The position numbers and the translations under genes are program-made. From contig JAFGGF010000109.1 in the NCBI GenBank assembly GCA_016930735.1, forward strand, positions 1 to 42,469: 42,469 nucleotides of DNA, given 5' to 3'. The notes beneath the pieces were generated by a model. The model searched no databases. It was given only the letters and a program-made list of their open reading frames with translations, and was not told the origin of the DNA. Source of the stretch: Prolixibacteraceae bacterium (lineage in GTDB: Bacteria > Bacteroidota > Bacteroidia > Bacteroidales > Prolixibacteraceae). Positions 8,744-16,278 of the stretch are shown piece after piece (position 1 is the stretch's first letter; each line of letters starts with the position of its first letter).

Positions 8744-9868
8744 TCACTTTTTCAGTTTCACCAATGCATCATAGCAGAGTTTGGGTTTATGCTCCCTGTC
8801 GAAAAGAAGCGGATAATCGGTCCGTCCTCTCATTGGAAAATTATTTTTCCACGACATATCATCACTTATCCCCCAGAAAGTTACCCGTTCCACACTTTCT
8901 TTATATTTCAGAAGTACTTTAAATAAATCGACATACCTTTTAGCCAGTTGTTTTGCTACTTTTTTCGGCATACCATCTTTATATGGATTTAAAGATTCTG
9001 CATATTCCCTGTTTGTTGAAATTTCTGCAGTTCTTCCCCAGTCGTATGGAAGAACAGAAATATCCAATTCCGTAACATGAACTTTCATACCTTCATCGGC
9101 ATAAGCTTTAACGCTGGCTTCGAACTCACTCATTTCCGGATTATCGAGTGCAATATGCCCCTGCAATCCAATTCCATGGATAGGAACGCCTCTCTTTTTA
9201 AAATCGCGGATCATTTCAACTACCTGATCCCTTTTCCCTTTCTGATCCATGTTGTAATCGTTATAAATCAAATGTGCATCTGGATCAGCTTCATGAGCCA
9301 GGTGGAAAGCACGTTCCACAAATTCTTTACCGATAATTCGTGTCCATGGAGAATTTCTCCATGCTTTTTCCTCGATGGCCTCATTCACTACATCCCAGGC
9401 CTGTACCTTTCCTTTATACCTTCCAACAAGGGTTCCTATATGATTTTCCATCCTTTTCAGCAATCCTTCCTTGCTGATTTCATTGCCGTCGGCATCCCTG
9501 AAAATACTTCTTGGAACCTGACTGTGCCAAACAAGGCAATGCCCCAACATATACATGTTGTTTTCCAATCCGAACTCGACAAATTTATCCGGAATATCAA
9601 ATCTCCATGTATCGTCATCAGGTTGTATACTCGACCATTTGAATTCATTTTCAGCAGTTATGGAATTAAATTCCCTTTTTACTAATTCCAATAGTTCACC
9701 GCCATTATTCAGAAGTCGTCCGCTAATTGCAGTTCCGATATAAAAATCGTCTTTGTAATATTCTGCTATTCCCATTTCTTTTACTGCTGCAGCAAATGCC
9801 TGTGTTTTTAATGCTGTAATTCCTGCCACTGCCAATGATGTTGTTCCGATAAAATTTCTACGATTCAT
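8744..9868 (-). CDS. GH10 endo-1,4-beta-xylanase
   Basis: Hydrolyses internal beta-1,4 bonds of xylan. The 374-residue protein is a single GH10 catalytic domain. The acid/base Glu163 lies in WDVVNEAIEE and the nucleophile Glu267 in HVTELDIS; other GH10 hallmarks are ITAENEFKW, GHCLVWHSQVP, YNDYN, GIGLQGH and a WGISDDMSW motif near the end. The N terminus MNRRNFIGTTSLAVAG carries a twin-arginine (RRNFIG) Tat-like export signal followed by Ala-rich cleavage sites, so it is probably exported to the periplasm. No carbohydrate-binding module or T9SS tail is present. It has its own strong terminator downstream and a nested inverted repeat upstream (9911-9967), which suggests separate regulation. 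Confidence 0.96.
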   Translation of the reverse strand: MNRRNFIGTTSLAVAGITALKTQAFAAAVKEMGIAEYYKDDFYIGTAISGRLLNNGGELLELVKREFNSITAENEFKWSSIQPDDDTWRFDIPDKFVEFGLENNMYMLGHCLVWHSQVPRSIFRDADGNEISKEGLLKRMENHIGTLVGRYKGKVQAWDVVNEAIEEKAWRNSPWTRIIGKEFVERAFHLAHEADPDAHLIYNDYNMDQKGKRDQVVEMIRDFKKRGVPIHGIGLQGHIALDNPEMSEFEASVKAYADEGMKVHVTELDISVLPYDWGRTAEISTNREYAESLNPYKDGMPKKVAKQLAKRYVDLFKVLLKYKESVERVTFWGISDDMSWKNNFPMRGRTDYPLLFDREHKPKLCYDALVKLKK

Positions 9869-9910
9869 AATTTACTGGTTTACTGGTTTTAGATTATTAT
9901 TATTATTAAA

Positions 9911-9967
9911 GAAGTTGTATTTATGCAAAATTGTTTAGTAGCTATTTTGCTAACCTTTGACAACTTC
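9911..9967. promoter_or_regulatory. Nested inverted repeat upstream of the GH10 gene
   Basis: The outer arms GAAGTTGT (9911-9918) and ACAACTTC (9960-9967) are perfect complements. Inside them GCAAAAT (9925-9931) and ATTTTGC (9944-9950) are also perfect complements around a 12-nt loop. On the minus strand a near-match to the Bacteroidota -7 box (CAATTTTG) falls within it, 40-100 bp before the GH10 start codon. It could be an operator or a structured leader; there is no U tract in either direction, so it does not look like a terminator. A short (ATT)n run lies at about 9893-9907. Confidence 0.5.
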
Positions 9968-10003
9968 ATAATTAAAAGGTGTAATATACTTATTTTTTAT
10001 AAT

Positions 10004-10747
10004 TCATTTTAACATATATGATTTCAAATTGAATAGTTCCAGTATAAACACCTTATCAAAATCCGACAAAAACTTATTTTTCCTCAGGATATTGGATATA
10101 TTAACCGGCTTCTGCTGACAAAGGTGGTCGGTTGTAATTAACAGCCAGTATTGGCTAAGATGCTTTCTCTCATATAATTTCAATTTATCATCTTTTTTAT
10201 TTATTGAATGTTGAATATCTTCCGGTAAGTTGGATGAAATTCCCAGATTGTTCGACCGTTCCCAAACCGAATAGTTTAATCCGGGATGTGCAAATACCAG
10301 CAATGACCGTATTCCATCTGGAAGTTCCTTTGTAATTATTAATTGTCCAGGTTTTCCTTTTTTAAATATAACTGTAGCGTCAATAATTAAACGTGAAATC
10401 CTTACAGATAAGGAAAGTATCCTTTCCAAAGTTACCGGTATTGATTCATCAAACTGTATTTTAACAAAACAATTTAATGAGCTTTTCCCTTCAAACTGTT
10501 CACGGATTTTATCAATCAACTCATCCTGAATTTCATATTGTTTTATTCTTCCCTGATCTGAAACCACCTGACTTTCAGGATACAAACGGGTTAATTCTAT
10601 TCCAACAGAAAATTTAACCGACCTTTCAACAATAAAATCGGGCGATTCTGATTCAATTATTTTACCTTTTGGAAAATCGGGATAATTTTCCTTAAAAAGG
10701 TCAATAAGTAATCTTTCCAGTTGTTTCTTCTGTTGATGCTGATCCAT
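10004..10747 (-). CDS. Hypothetical protein with a possible PD-(D/E)XK nuclease-like core
   Basis: A 247-residue soluble protein with no signal peptide. I do not recognise a named family. Residues 35-55 read SPDFIVE then GIELTRLY, giving P36-D37 followed 14 residues after D37 by E51-L52-T53. This Asp...Glu-x-Thr arrangement after an N-terminal helix resembles the core of restriction-endonuclease-like folds, where the third residue is more often Lys. The rest contains alternating beta and alpha stretches (GQLIITKELPDGI, YWLLITTD). It is the last gene of the obgE-PAP2-MutS-like run, 56 bp after the MutS-like gene, hence a possible nucleic-acid role. Both fold and role are inference. Confidence 0.75.
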   Translation of the reverse strand: MDQHQQKKQLERLLIDLFKENYPDFPKGKIIESESPDFIVERSVKFSVGIELTRLYPESQVVSDQGRIKQYEIQDELIDKIREQFEGKSSLNCFVKIQFDESIPVTLERILSLSVRISRLIIDATVIFKKGKPGQLIITKELPDGIRSLLVFAHPGLNYSVWERSNNLGISSNLPEDIQHSINKKDDKLKLYERKHLSQYWLLITTDHLCQQKPVNISNILRKNKFLSDFDKVFILELFNLKSYMLK

Positions 10748-10803
10748 ACAAATTACTGATAGACTGAATGAGTGATTTACTGAAACGTTTAGTCATTCAA
10801 TCA

Positions 10804-12594
10804 TTAAATTATTCCCATTTTCTTCATCAGGAATGTTGCGTTCATGGTATTAGTAACTCCATCCGAAAGCTTATAATCGAATATTAATTCATCATCGATT
10901 ATTTTAATTTCAAAACATTTATTGCTTACATTTCCGGGTAATTCTTTTTCCATTTCGCTTAATTTCAGGTCGTGTGTTGCAATCAGTGCAACGGCTTTGA
11001 ATTGTATCAGTTTCCTGATCAGTTCCCTTGACCCGTTTAATTTATCGATCGAATTGGTACCTTTTAACATTTCATCAAGGATCACAAAAAGCTCCCTGCC
11101 TCTTTTCAGATCTTCCAGAATAAAACCCAACCTTTTTAATTCAGCATAAAAATACGATTCGTCATTAAACAACGAATCGGTTGTCCGCATATTGGTAAAA
11201 AGCTCAACAGGTTTAAAAAGAAACTCGCTGGCGCAAACCGGTGCTCCCAGTCGGGCCAGGATAAGGTTCACTCCCACAGCCCTTAAAAACGTACTTTTCC
11301 CGGCCATATTTGCACCGGTAACTATGATTGCTTTTGACCATCCATCAATCTGAAAATCACTGCAAACTCTTTTTTCGGGATGCAGAAGGGGATGCCCCAG
11401 ATTTGAAGCTTTAAAACCAAATTCGCCTTCAACAGGAATTGGATATTTATACTCAGGATGGTTGTCGGCAAAATTAGCAAGGCTGATTAAGGCATCCAGA
11501 TTTTCAATTACCTCAAGCCATTCCGGAAGTTTCACATGATTTTTTTTATGCCATTTCTGCAAGTGAAAAACACACCTGACATCCCATAAAAAAAACGAGT
11601 TTAAAATAAATCCAACCAAAATATTCTGGCGGTATTCAAATTCGCGAACCAGTTTTCCCAGTGTGCCGATAATAATTTCTGCCGGTTCAGGCTTTGATAT
11701 AATTTCCTGTTTTTGAATCAGCCAAGATGACTTAAATCCGGATTCAGAGATTTTTTTCAACAGCAAAACATATTTTTCAATTAGCTGTGCTTTTTGCCCG
11801 AAAAACCGGAAATACTCCTTTATCCGTTTTCGGTAGAAATACATAAAAAGCCACTGGATTCCAACACACAGATAAAGTGGCACAAACCGGTTTATCCAAA
11901 CGGCTGGCACCAACATTAAAATAGTTAAAACAGGTAAAACTAATTTTAACCATTTAATCAGGTTATAATTCTTAAAAATGAGGCTTTTTTTACTCCAGCC
12001 AACTACTTCATCGTGTTGAGAAACAGATTCGTCAAACACTCTGCCGTCAGCCAGAAAATCGAGCCTCCAGTCACGGCAAACAGCAATTTCCTTTACAGCT
12101 TCTTGTCTGTCAATTATTTCTTTTTCCTCCAAAAATGGCTTTTGTATCCATTTTGCCAGCACTCTTTTCCCACTTATGGTTGATGTACGGTTCAGGTACT
12201 GAAAAAGTGATCCCTCACCAAAAACATCCAGATCGTATGAATAATGATGTGACGGATCTTTAAATTCTTCCCCATTTTCAAATTGTGTGAATTGATGTGA
12301 CAATGCCTGAATTTCGTTCTTACAGATTTGAATCAGGACCTTGGTTTTTTTCCTTTCTTTATTTAAAAGAATATGTTTTTTAACCAGAAAAAGAAAAACA
12401 ATTAGTGAGGCGACTGTCGGCAAAACTCCCGACAAAAGCGAAAATCCGGTAAGATAAATCAAAAAAAACGGAATTGTTATAAACGATAAAAACCTAAAAA
12501 GAGAAATGAGCCGGATGCTTTTATCCAGATTCTCTTTTTTAAGTGTAAATTCTTGCTTTTTGTCCTTATAAAATTGTTGAATTCCGGTTTTCAT
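10804..12594 (-). CDS. Membrane-anchored MutS-family ATPase
   Basis: A 596-residue protein with the MutS C-terminal ATPase: Walker A GANMAGKST at 427-435, the MutS-type NMRTTDSLFNDESYFYAE segment at about 468-485, Walker B ELFVILDEM at 501-509 and the ATHD switch at 539-542. Two hydrophobic segments lie at about 30-75 and two more at about 212-255, so the protein is probably membrane bound, unlike canonical MutS. The mismatch-recognition domain (with the FxE motif) and connector of true MutS are absent; a MutS core/lever-like helical region seems present at about 120-400. Proteins of this type are common in Bacteroidota and of unknown function. Its ATG directly follows the PAP2 stop codon with no spacer, so translation is likely coupled. 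Confidence 0.9.
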   Translation of the reverse strand: MKTGIQQFYKDKKQEFTLKKENLDKSIRLISLFRFLSFITIPFFLIYLTGFSLLSGVLPTVASLIVFLFLVKKHILLNKERKKTKVLIQICKNEIQALSHQFTQFENGEEFKDPSHHYSYDLDVFGEGSLFQYLNRTSTISGKRVLAKWIQKPFLEEKEIIDRQEAVKEIAVCRDWRLDFLADGRVFDESVSQHDEVVGWSKKSLIFKNYNLIKWLKLVLPVLTILMLVPAVWINRFVPLYLCVGIQWLFMYFYRKRIKEYFRFFGQKAQLIEKYVLLLKKISESGFKSSWLIQKQEIISKPEPAEIIIGTLGKLVREFEYRQNILVGFILNSFFLWDVRCVFHLQKWHKKNHVKLPEWLEVIENLDALISLANFADNHPEYKYPIPVEGEFGFKASNLGHPLLHPEKRVCSDFQIDGWSKAIIVTGANMAGKSTFLRAVGVNLILARLGAPVCASEFLFKPVELFTNMRTTDSLFNDESYFYAELKRLGFILEDLKRGRELFVILDEMLKGTNSIDKLNGSRELIRKLIQFKAVALIATHDLKLSEMEKELPGNVSNKCFEIKIIDDELIFDYKLSDGVTNTMNATFLMKKMGII

Positions 12595-13287
12595 TTACAG
12601 ATACTGATAATGGTATAAATGTCTTGTTAGTATCAGCATGGTTCCTGTAATTACGATAAAAATCAGGAAAACAACAGCAGCACCACCGTTTGAAAGATTT
12701 GTTTTTCTGAAATTTGGAGGCCGGGTAACAAAAAAATGGTCTTCAATAAACATGACAATCCTGTAAAAAAGCCAGCCGAGAAAAATCCCGAAAATCATTC
12801 CTGCGATAATATCCAGCGGGTAATGTTGTCCCAGGTAGATCCTGGAATAACACACAAGCAAAGCCCATAAAATCAATGAATATTTATAAATCCGGTTTTT
12901 GAAAAACCAGGATGTAAAAGCAACCATAAAAAAAGTATTTGAAGCATGAGAAGAGAAGAATCCATAAAATCCTCCCTTCCTGAAATAATTGTGAACCATG
13001 TGCTGAATATCGGGTTCATAAACCGGACGCCATCGCTGCACAATTTCTTTAATTATCCCTGAAAGCTGGTCGCTTAGAACAACTCCAATCAGTAAAAAAA
13101 TAAGGATAATAAATCCTTTGTTACGATAGGTTTTAAATAAATAAAAAACAACAATTAGGTAAAGAGGAAGCCAGGATTCTTTTCGTGTGACAAAAAAATA
13201 GAAAGTATCGCGGAAATCATTATAAAAGCCATTCAGGAATAAAAACAATTCCTTGTCAATATTGATTATTCCATTTAACCACTCCAT
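12595..13287 (-). CDS. PAP2-superfamily membrane phosphatase
   Basis: A 230-residue integral membrane protein with the three PAP2 phosphatase motifs: KEIVQRWRP, then SSHAS in GFFSSHASNTF, then SRIYLGQHYPLD. These contain the catalytic His residues and phosphate-binding Arg/Lys. It has about six hydrophobic segments. Likely substrates are lipid phosphates such as undecaprenyl pyrophosphate or phosphatidate. It lies between obgE (3 bp away) and the MutS-like ATPase (no gap). Confidence 0.9.
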   Translation of the reverse strand: MEWLNGIINIDKELFLFLNGFYNDFRDTFYFFVTRKESWLPLYLIVVFYLFKTYRNKGFIILIFLLIGVVLSDQLSGIIKEIVQRWRPVYEPDIQHMVHNYFRKGGFYGFFSSHASNTFFMVAFTSWFFKNRIYKYSLILWALLVCYSRIYLGQHYPLDIIAGMIFGIFLGWLFYRIVMFIEDHFFVTRPPNFRKTNLSNGGAAVVFLIFIVITGTMLILTRHLYHYQYL

Positions 13288-13290
13288 TTT

Positions 13291-14280
13291 TCAGTTGTTC
13301 AGAATTTCCCAAATTTTATCCTTTAATTTCTGAATATTTAATCCGGTTACCGAAGATATAAATATATGGGGAACATCGGTAAATTCATTACTGATTTCAT
13401 TCATTAATTCTTCATCGAGCATGTCTGATTTACTGATAACCAGAAATCGCTCCTTGTCAAGTAATTCAGGATTGTATTTCTCAAGTTCATTCATTAGTAT
13501 AAAATATTCCTTTCTATGGTCTTTGCTGTCGGCAGGAACCATAAAAAGCAACATTGAATTTCGTTCGATATGACGAAGGAAACGGATCCCGAGGCCTTTC
13601 CCCAGATGGGCACCTTCAATAATTCCGGGAATATCGGCCATCACAAATGAATTCTCGCCCCGGTAGTTGACCATTCCAAGGTTAGGAACAAGAGTTGTAA
13701 AATGGTACTCAGCTATTTTAGGTTTTGCAGCTGATACTACCGACAATAAAGTAGATTTTCCTGCACTGGGATGCCCAACCAATCCAACATCGGCCAGGAT
13801 TTTGAGTTCGAGGATAAACCATCCTTCCTGCCCTTCTTCTCCCGGTTGTGCGAAGCGGGGTGTCTGGTTTGTGGCCGATTTGAAATGGACATTCCCCTGC
13901 CCTCCCCGGCCACCTTTTACAAGTACCGCTGATTCATTTTCATGTGTAATCTCAAAAATAAAATCTCCGGTTTCAGCATCGCGTGCAACAGTTCCCAGGG
14001 GGACTTCAATTATAATATCTTCACCGTCGGCGCCGGTACTCTGTTGTTTTCCTCCGGCTTCACCATGTCCTGCCTTAAAATGCCGCTGATATTTTAAATG
14101 CAGCAAGGTCCATTTTTGAGCATTCCCTTTCAGGATTATATGCCCGCCACGGCCACCGTCGCCCCCATCAGGCCCCCCTTTGGGCTCAAATTTTTCACGA
14201 CGAAGATGGGCTGAGCCTGCGCCCCCGTTTCCGGAAGCACAAAATATTTTTACGTAATCAACAAAATTCCCCTCAGCCAT
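13291..14280 (-). CDS. obgE: Obg-family GTPase
   Basis: Ribosome-associated essential GTPase. The 329-residue protein has the glycine-rich Obg fold at 1-158 (ASGNGGAGSAHLRREKF, GGPDGGDGGRGG), then the G domain with G1 GHPSAGKST at 169-177, G3 DIPGIIEGAHLGKGLG, G4 SKSD in place of the usual NKxD, and G5 ISSVTG. The C-terminal OCT extension of longer Obg proteins is absent, as in other Bacteroidota. The Asn-to-Ser change in G4 is conservative; guanine specificity is expected to hold. It is the first gene after the REP-like spacer downstream of adk. Confidence 0.97.
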   Translation of the reverse strand: MAEGNFVDYVKIFCASGNGGAGSAHLRREKFEPKGGPDGGDGGRGGHIILKGNAQKWTLLHLKYQRHFKAGHGEAGGKQQSTGADGEDIIIEVPLGTVARDAETGDFIFEITHENESAVLVKGGRGGQGNVHFKSATNQTPRFAQPGEEGQEGWFILELKILADVGLVGHPSAGKSTLLSVVSAAKPKIAEYHFTTLVPNLGMVNYRGENSFVMADIPGIIEGAHLGKGLGIRFLRHIERNSMLLFMVPADSKDHRKEYFILMNELEKYNPELLDKERFLVISKSDMLDEELMNEISNEFTDVPHIFISSVTGLNIQKLKDKIWEILNN

Positions 14281-14321
14281 TCTTCGTGTTTTAATATATA
14301 CAACTATCAGGTGAAGAAAAA

Positions 14322-14381
14322 TGTCATACTGAGCTTGTCGAAGTATTTAATGATCAGTCTTCGACAAGGCTCAGACTGACA
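14322..14381. repeat. REP-like inverted pair of hairpins between obgE and adk
   Basis: Unit 1 (14322-14346, plus strand) has stem ATACT/AGTAT around loop GAGCTTGTCGA. Unit 2 (about 14354-14381, read on minus) has stem TCAGTCT/AGACTGA around loop GAGCCTTGTCGA. These share the loop of the repeat at 7674-7743 but have different, still complementary, stems. The element fills most of the 142-bp gap in an otherwise tightly packed gene run. Confidence 0.8.
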
Positions 14382-14422
14382 GTTATTCATGATAAAAATT
14401 AAATAGCATAACAAGTAATAAT

Positions 14423-14995
14423 TTATAAACTATCAACTACTGCTTTCAGCCGTCCTGCTATATCTTCAATAGTACCCATTCCCTGAATACCATGGTGTTT
14501 ATTTTGCCCTTTATAATAATTGATCAGAGGTGAGGTTTTTTCATGGTATGTTTTGATACGGTTCTCAATGACTGATTCATCCTGATCATCAGCACGCCCT
14601 GAATCTTTCCCGCGATTTAACAATCTCTTAATCAATTCTTCTTTTTCAACTTCAAGGCTTAACATTCCGGAAATAGGGATATTGTTTTCATTCAGTACCT
14701 CATCCAGTGCTTCGGCCTGATCCACTGTGCGCGGGAAACCATCGAAAATAAATCCCTTGGCATCGGTAACAGAAGCAATTTTATTTTTGATCATTCCGAT
14801 AACAACTGCATCGGGAACCAATTCGCCTTTTTCCATAAATTTTTTTGCTTCAAGCCCGAGTTCGGTTTCGGCAGCCAGTTCACTGCGTAATAAGTCGCCG
14901 GTTGATAAATGAACAAGGTCGTATGATTTTACCAAGAATTCTGCTTGTGTCCCTTTTCCCGCTCCAGGAGGGCCAAATAGTACTAAGTTTAGCAT
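14423..14995 (-). CDS. adk: Adenylate kinase (short form)
   Basis: Catalyses ATP + AMP = 2 ADP. The 190-residue protein begins MLNLVLFGPPGAGKGTQAEFL with the P-loop, followed by LSTGDLLRSE and the signature GFIFDGFPRTVDQAE. It is shorter than the 214-residue E. coli enzyme because the LID region (after RLLNRGKDSGRADDQ) is compact and lacks zinc-binding Cys residues. It starts 13 bp after the hpt stop, so hpt and adk are one transcription unit. Confidence 0.97.
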   Translation of the reverse strand: MLNLVLFGPPGAGKGTQAEFLVKSYDLVHLSTGDLLRSELAAETELGLEAKKFMEKGELVPDAVVIGMIKNKIASVTDAKGFIFDGFPRTVDQAEALDEVLNENNIPISGMLSLEVEKEELIKRLLNRGKDSGRADDQDESVIENRIKTYHEKTSPLINYYKGQNKHHGIQGMGTIEDIAGRLKAVVDSL

Positions 14996-15008
14996 AATGA
15001 TTGATTTT

Positions 15009-15548
15009 TTAATTTATAACTTTATATATATCGATCAGGTTCCTTCCCTGCCCGTTGTAATCAAGCCCGTACCCGACAATAAAATCATTTGGTATTTCCA
15101 GCCCCACGTAATCAAGCTGAACTTCTTTTTGTAAAGCATCGGGTTTTAAAAGCAAAGTTGAAATAATAATTTCTTTTGGCTCCAGCCCGTTTAACTGATT
15201 CAGGATATTATCAATGGTGATACCTGTATCAACAATGTCTTCAAGAATTACAACAGTCCTGCCTTTGATATCTTCATTCAGACCTATCAGTTGTTTTACT
15301 TTTCCTGTAGTTTTATCTCCCTCGTACGAAGCCAGTTTTACAAAAGTAATTTCGGAATCAAAAATGGCTATCCGTTTATAAAGTTCGGCAGCAAACATAA
15401 ACGAACCGTTCAGAATACAAACAAACAAAGGATGTTTCCCCTGAAGATCATCATTCATACTATCTGCAATTTTTTCAACTGCCGACCGGATTCTTTCATA
15501 AGGTATAAAAACCTCAAACTCCCTGTCCTGAATTATTATTTTTTTCAT
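15009..15548 (-). CDS. hpt: Hypoxanthine phosphoribosyltransferase
   Basis: Salvages hypoxanthine/guanine with PRPP to IMP/GMP. The 179-residue protein has the PRPP-binding signature VVILEDIVDTGIT in its centre, the flexible-loop region LASYEGDKTTG before it, and the C-terminal VGLEIPNDFIVGYGLDYN typical of bacterial HPRT. It starts at an ATG at 15548 facing purE across a 123-bp divergent region. Gene order hpt-adk-obgE groups nucleotide metabolism with the GTPase. Confidence 0.96.
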   Translation of the reverse strand: MKKIIIQDREFEVFIPYERIRSAVEKIADSMNDDLQGKHPLFVCILNGSFMFAAELYKRIAIFDSEITFVKLASYEGDKTTGKVKQLIGLNEDIKGRTVVILEDIVDTGITIDNILNQLNGLEPKEIIISTLLLKPDALQKEVQLDYVGLEIPNDFIVGYGLDYNGQGRNLIDIYKVIN

Positions 15549-15581
15549 ACGGAATATTAAAGCCGGGCTTTCGATTTTTAT

Positions 15582-15589
15582 TACTTTTG
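15582..15589 (+). promoter_or_regulatory. Possible purE promoter -7 box
   Basis: TACTTTTG matches the Bacteroidota sigma-ABfr -7 consensus TAnnTTTG, 82 bp before the purE ATG in the hpt/purE divergent gap. No convincing -33 TTTG is seen at the right spacing, so this is only a candidate. Confidence 0.35.
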
Positions 15590-15671
15590 AAATAAGTGTA
15601 TTTTCGCCCTTGTTAAATGGCTACAAAATAACAAAACAATTTTGTCAGAAAAAATATAAGCATATAAAAAG

Positions 15672-16178
15672 ATGGAACCTAAAGTAAGTATTATCATGGG
15701 CAGCACTTCCGACCTGGAAGTTATGGATAAAGCAGCCAAACTGCTGGATGAATTTGAGATACCGTTTGAGATGAATGCCCTCTCAGCACACCGTACTCCG
15801 GATGAGGTTGAAAAGTTTGCCAAAACTGCAAAAGACAGGGGAATACAAGTTATCATTGCCGGTGCCGGCATGGCAGCTCATTTGCCGGGTGTGATCGCAG
15901 CAATGACACCACTCCCGGTAATTGGCGTACCCATTAAAGCTTCTCTGGAAGGACTGGATTCAATCCTTGCCATTTTACAAATGCCTCCCGGAATCCCGGT
16001 AGCAACAGTAGCTTTGAATGGTGCCCAGAATGCGGGGATACTGGCTGTTCAGATGATGGCAACAGGCAATAAAGAATTAATGAAAAAACTCATTCAGTAT
16101 AAGGAAGACCTGAAACAAAAAATTGTTAATGCCAATAAAGACCTTTCAGAAATAAAATATAAGTTTAAAACAAACTGA
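15672..16178 (+). CDS. purE: N5-carboxyaminoimidazole ribonucleotide mutase
   Basis: Class I PurE of de novo purine synthesis, converting N5-CAIR to CAIR. The 168-residue protein starts MEPKVSIIMGSTSDLEVM and has ALSAHRTPDEV and AGMAAHLPGVIAAMTPLPVIGVPI, covering the substrate-binding Ser and the catalytic His of the SAHR motif. purK, its usual partner, is not adjacent. It is divergent from hpt, so purine salvage and synthesis genes share one control region. Confidence 0.97.
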   Translation: MEPKVSIIMGSTSDLEVMDKAAKLLDEFEIPFEMNALSAHRTPDEVEKFAKTAKDRGIQVIIAGAGMAAHLPGVIAAMTPLPVIGVPIKASLEGLDSILAILQMPPGIPVATVALNGAQNAGILAVQMMATGNKELMKKLIQYKEDLKQKIVNANKDLSEIKYKFKTN

Positions 16179-16240
16179 TTATTTGAAAGTAATTGGAAAT
16201 CATTTTATTTTTTGTTTCTTATTTTTTTCGTAATTTGCAG

Positions 16241-16272
16241 AAACGGTTCAATTTCTCAAACAGCCGTTTTTT
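16241..16272 (+). terminator. Possible terminator/leader hairpin between purE and the PorV-like gene
   Basis: AAACGGTT (16241-16248) pairs with AGCCGTTT (16262-16269, one G-U pair) across a 13-nt loop and is followed by a T run to 16272. It lies 62 bp after purE but only 6 bp before the next start codon, so it is either a purE terminator or a structure in the 5' leader of the next gene. A TAATTTG box just upstream (16231-16237) could be a promoter giving such a leader. Confidence 0.45.
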
Positions 16273-16278
16273 CAGGTT

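Noticed and set aside
9893..9907. Short ATT repeat
   Set aside because: Five units only; simple slippage tract in AT-rich DNA, not a CRISPR or satellite array.
10748..10803. Imperfect inverted repeat ACTGAATGAGT/AGTCATTCAATC
   Set aside because: About ten of thirteen positions pair and there is no U tract, so it is too weak to call a terminator.
15581..15871. Minus-strand frame of 96 residues across the purE start
   Set aside because: It is antisense to the clearly identified purE coding sequence and shows shadow composition.
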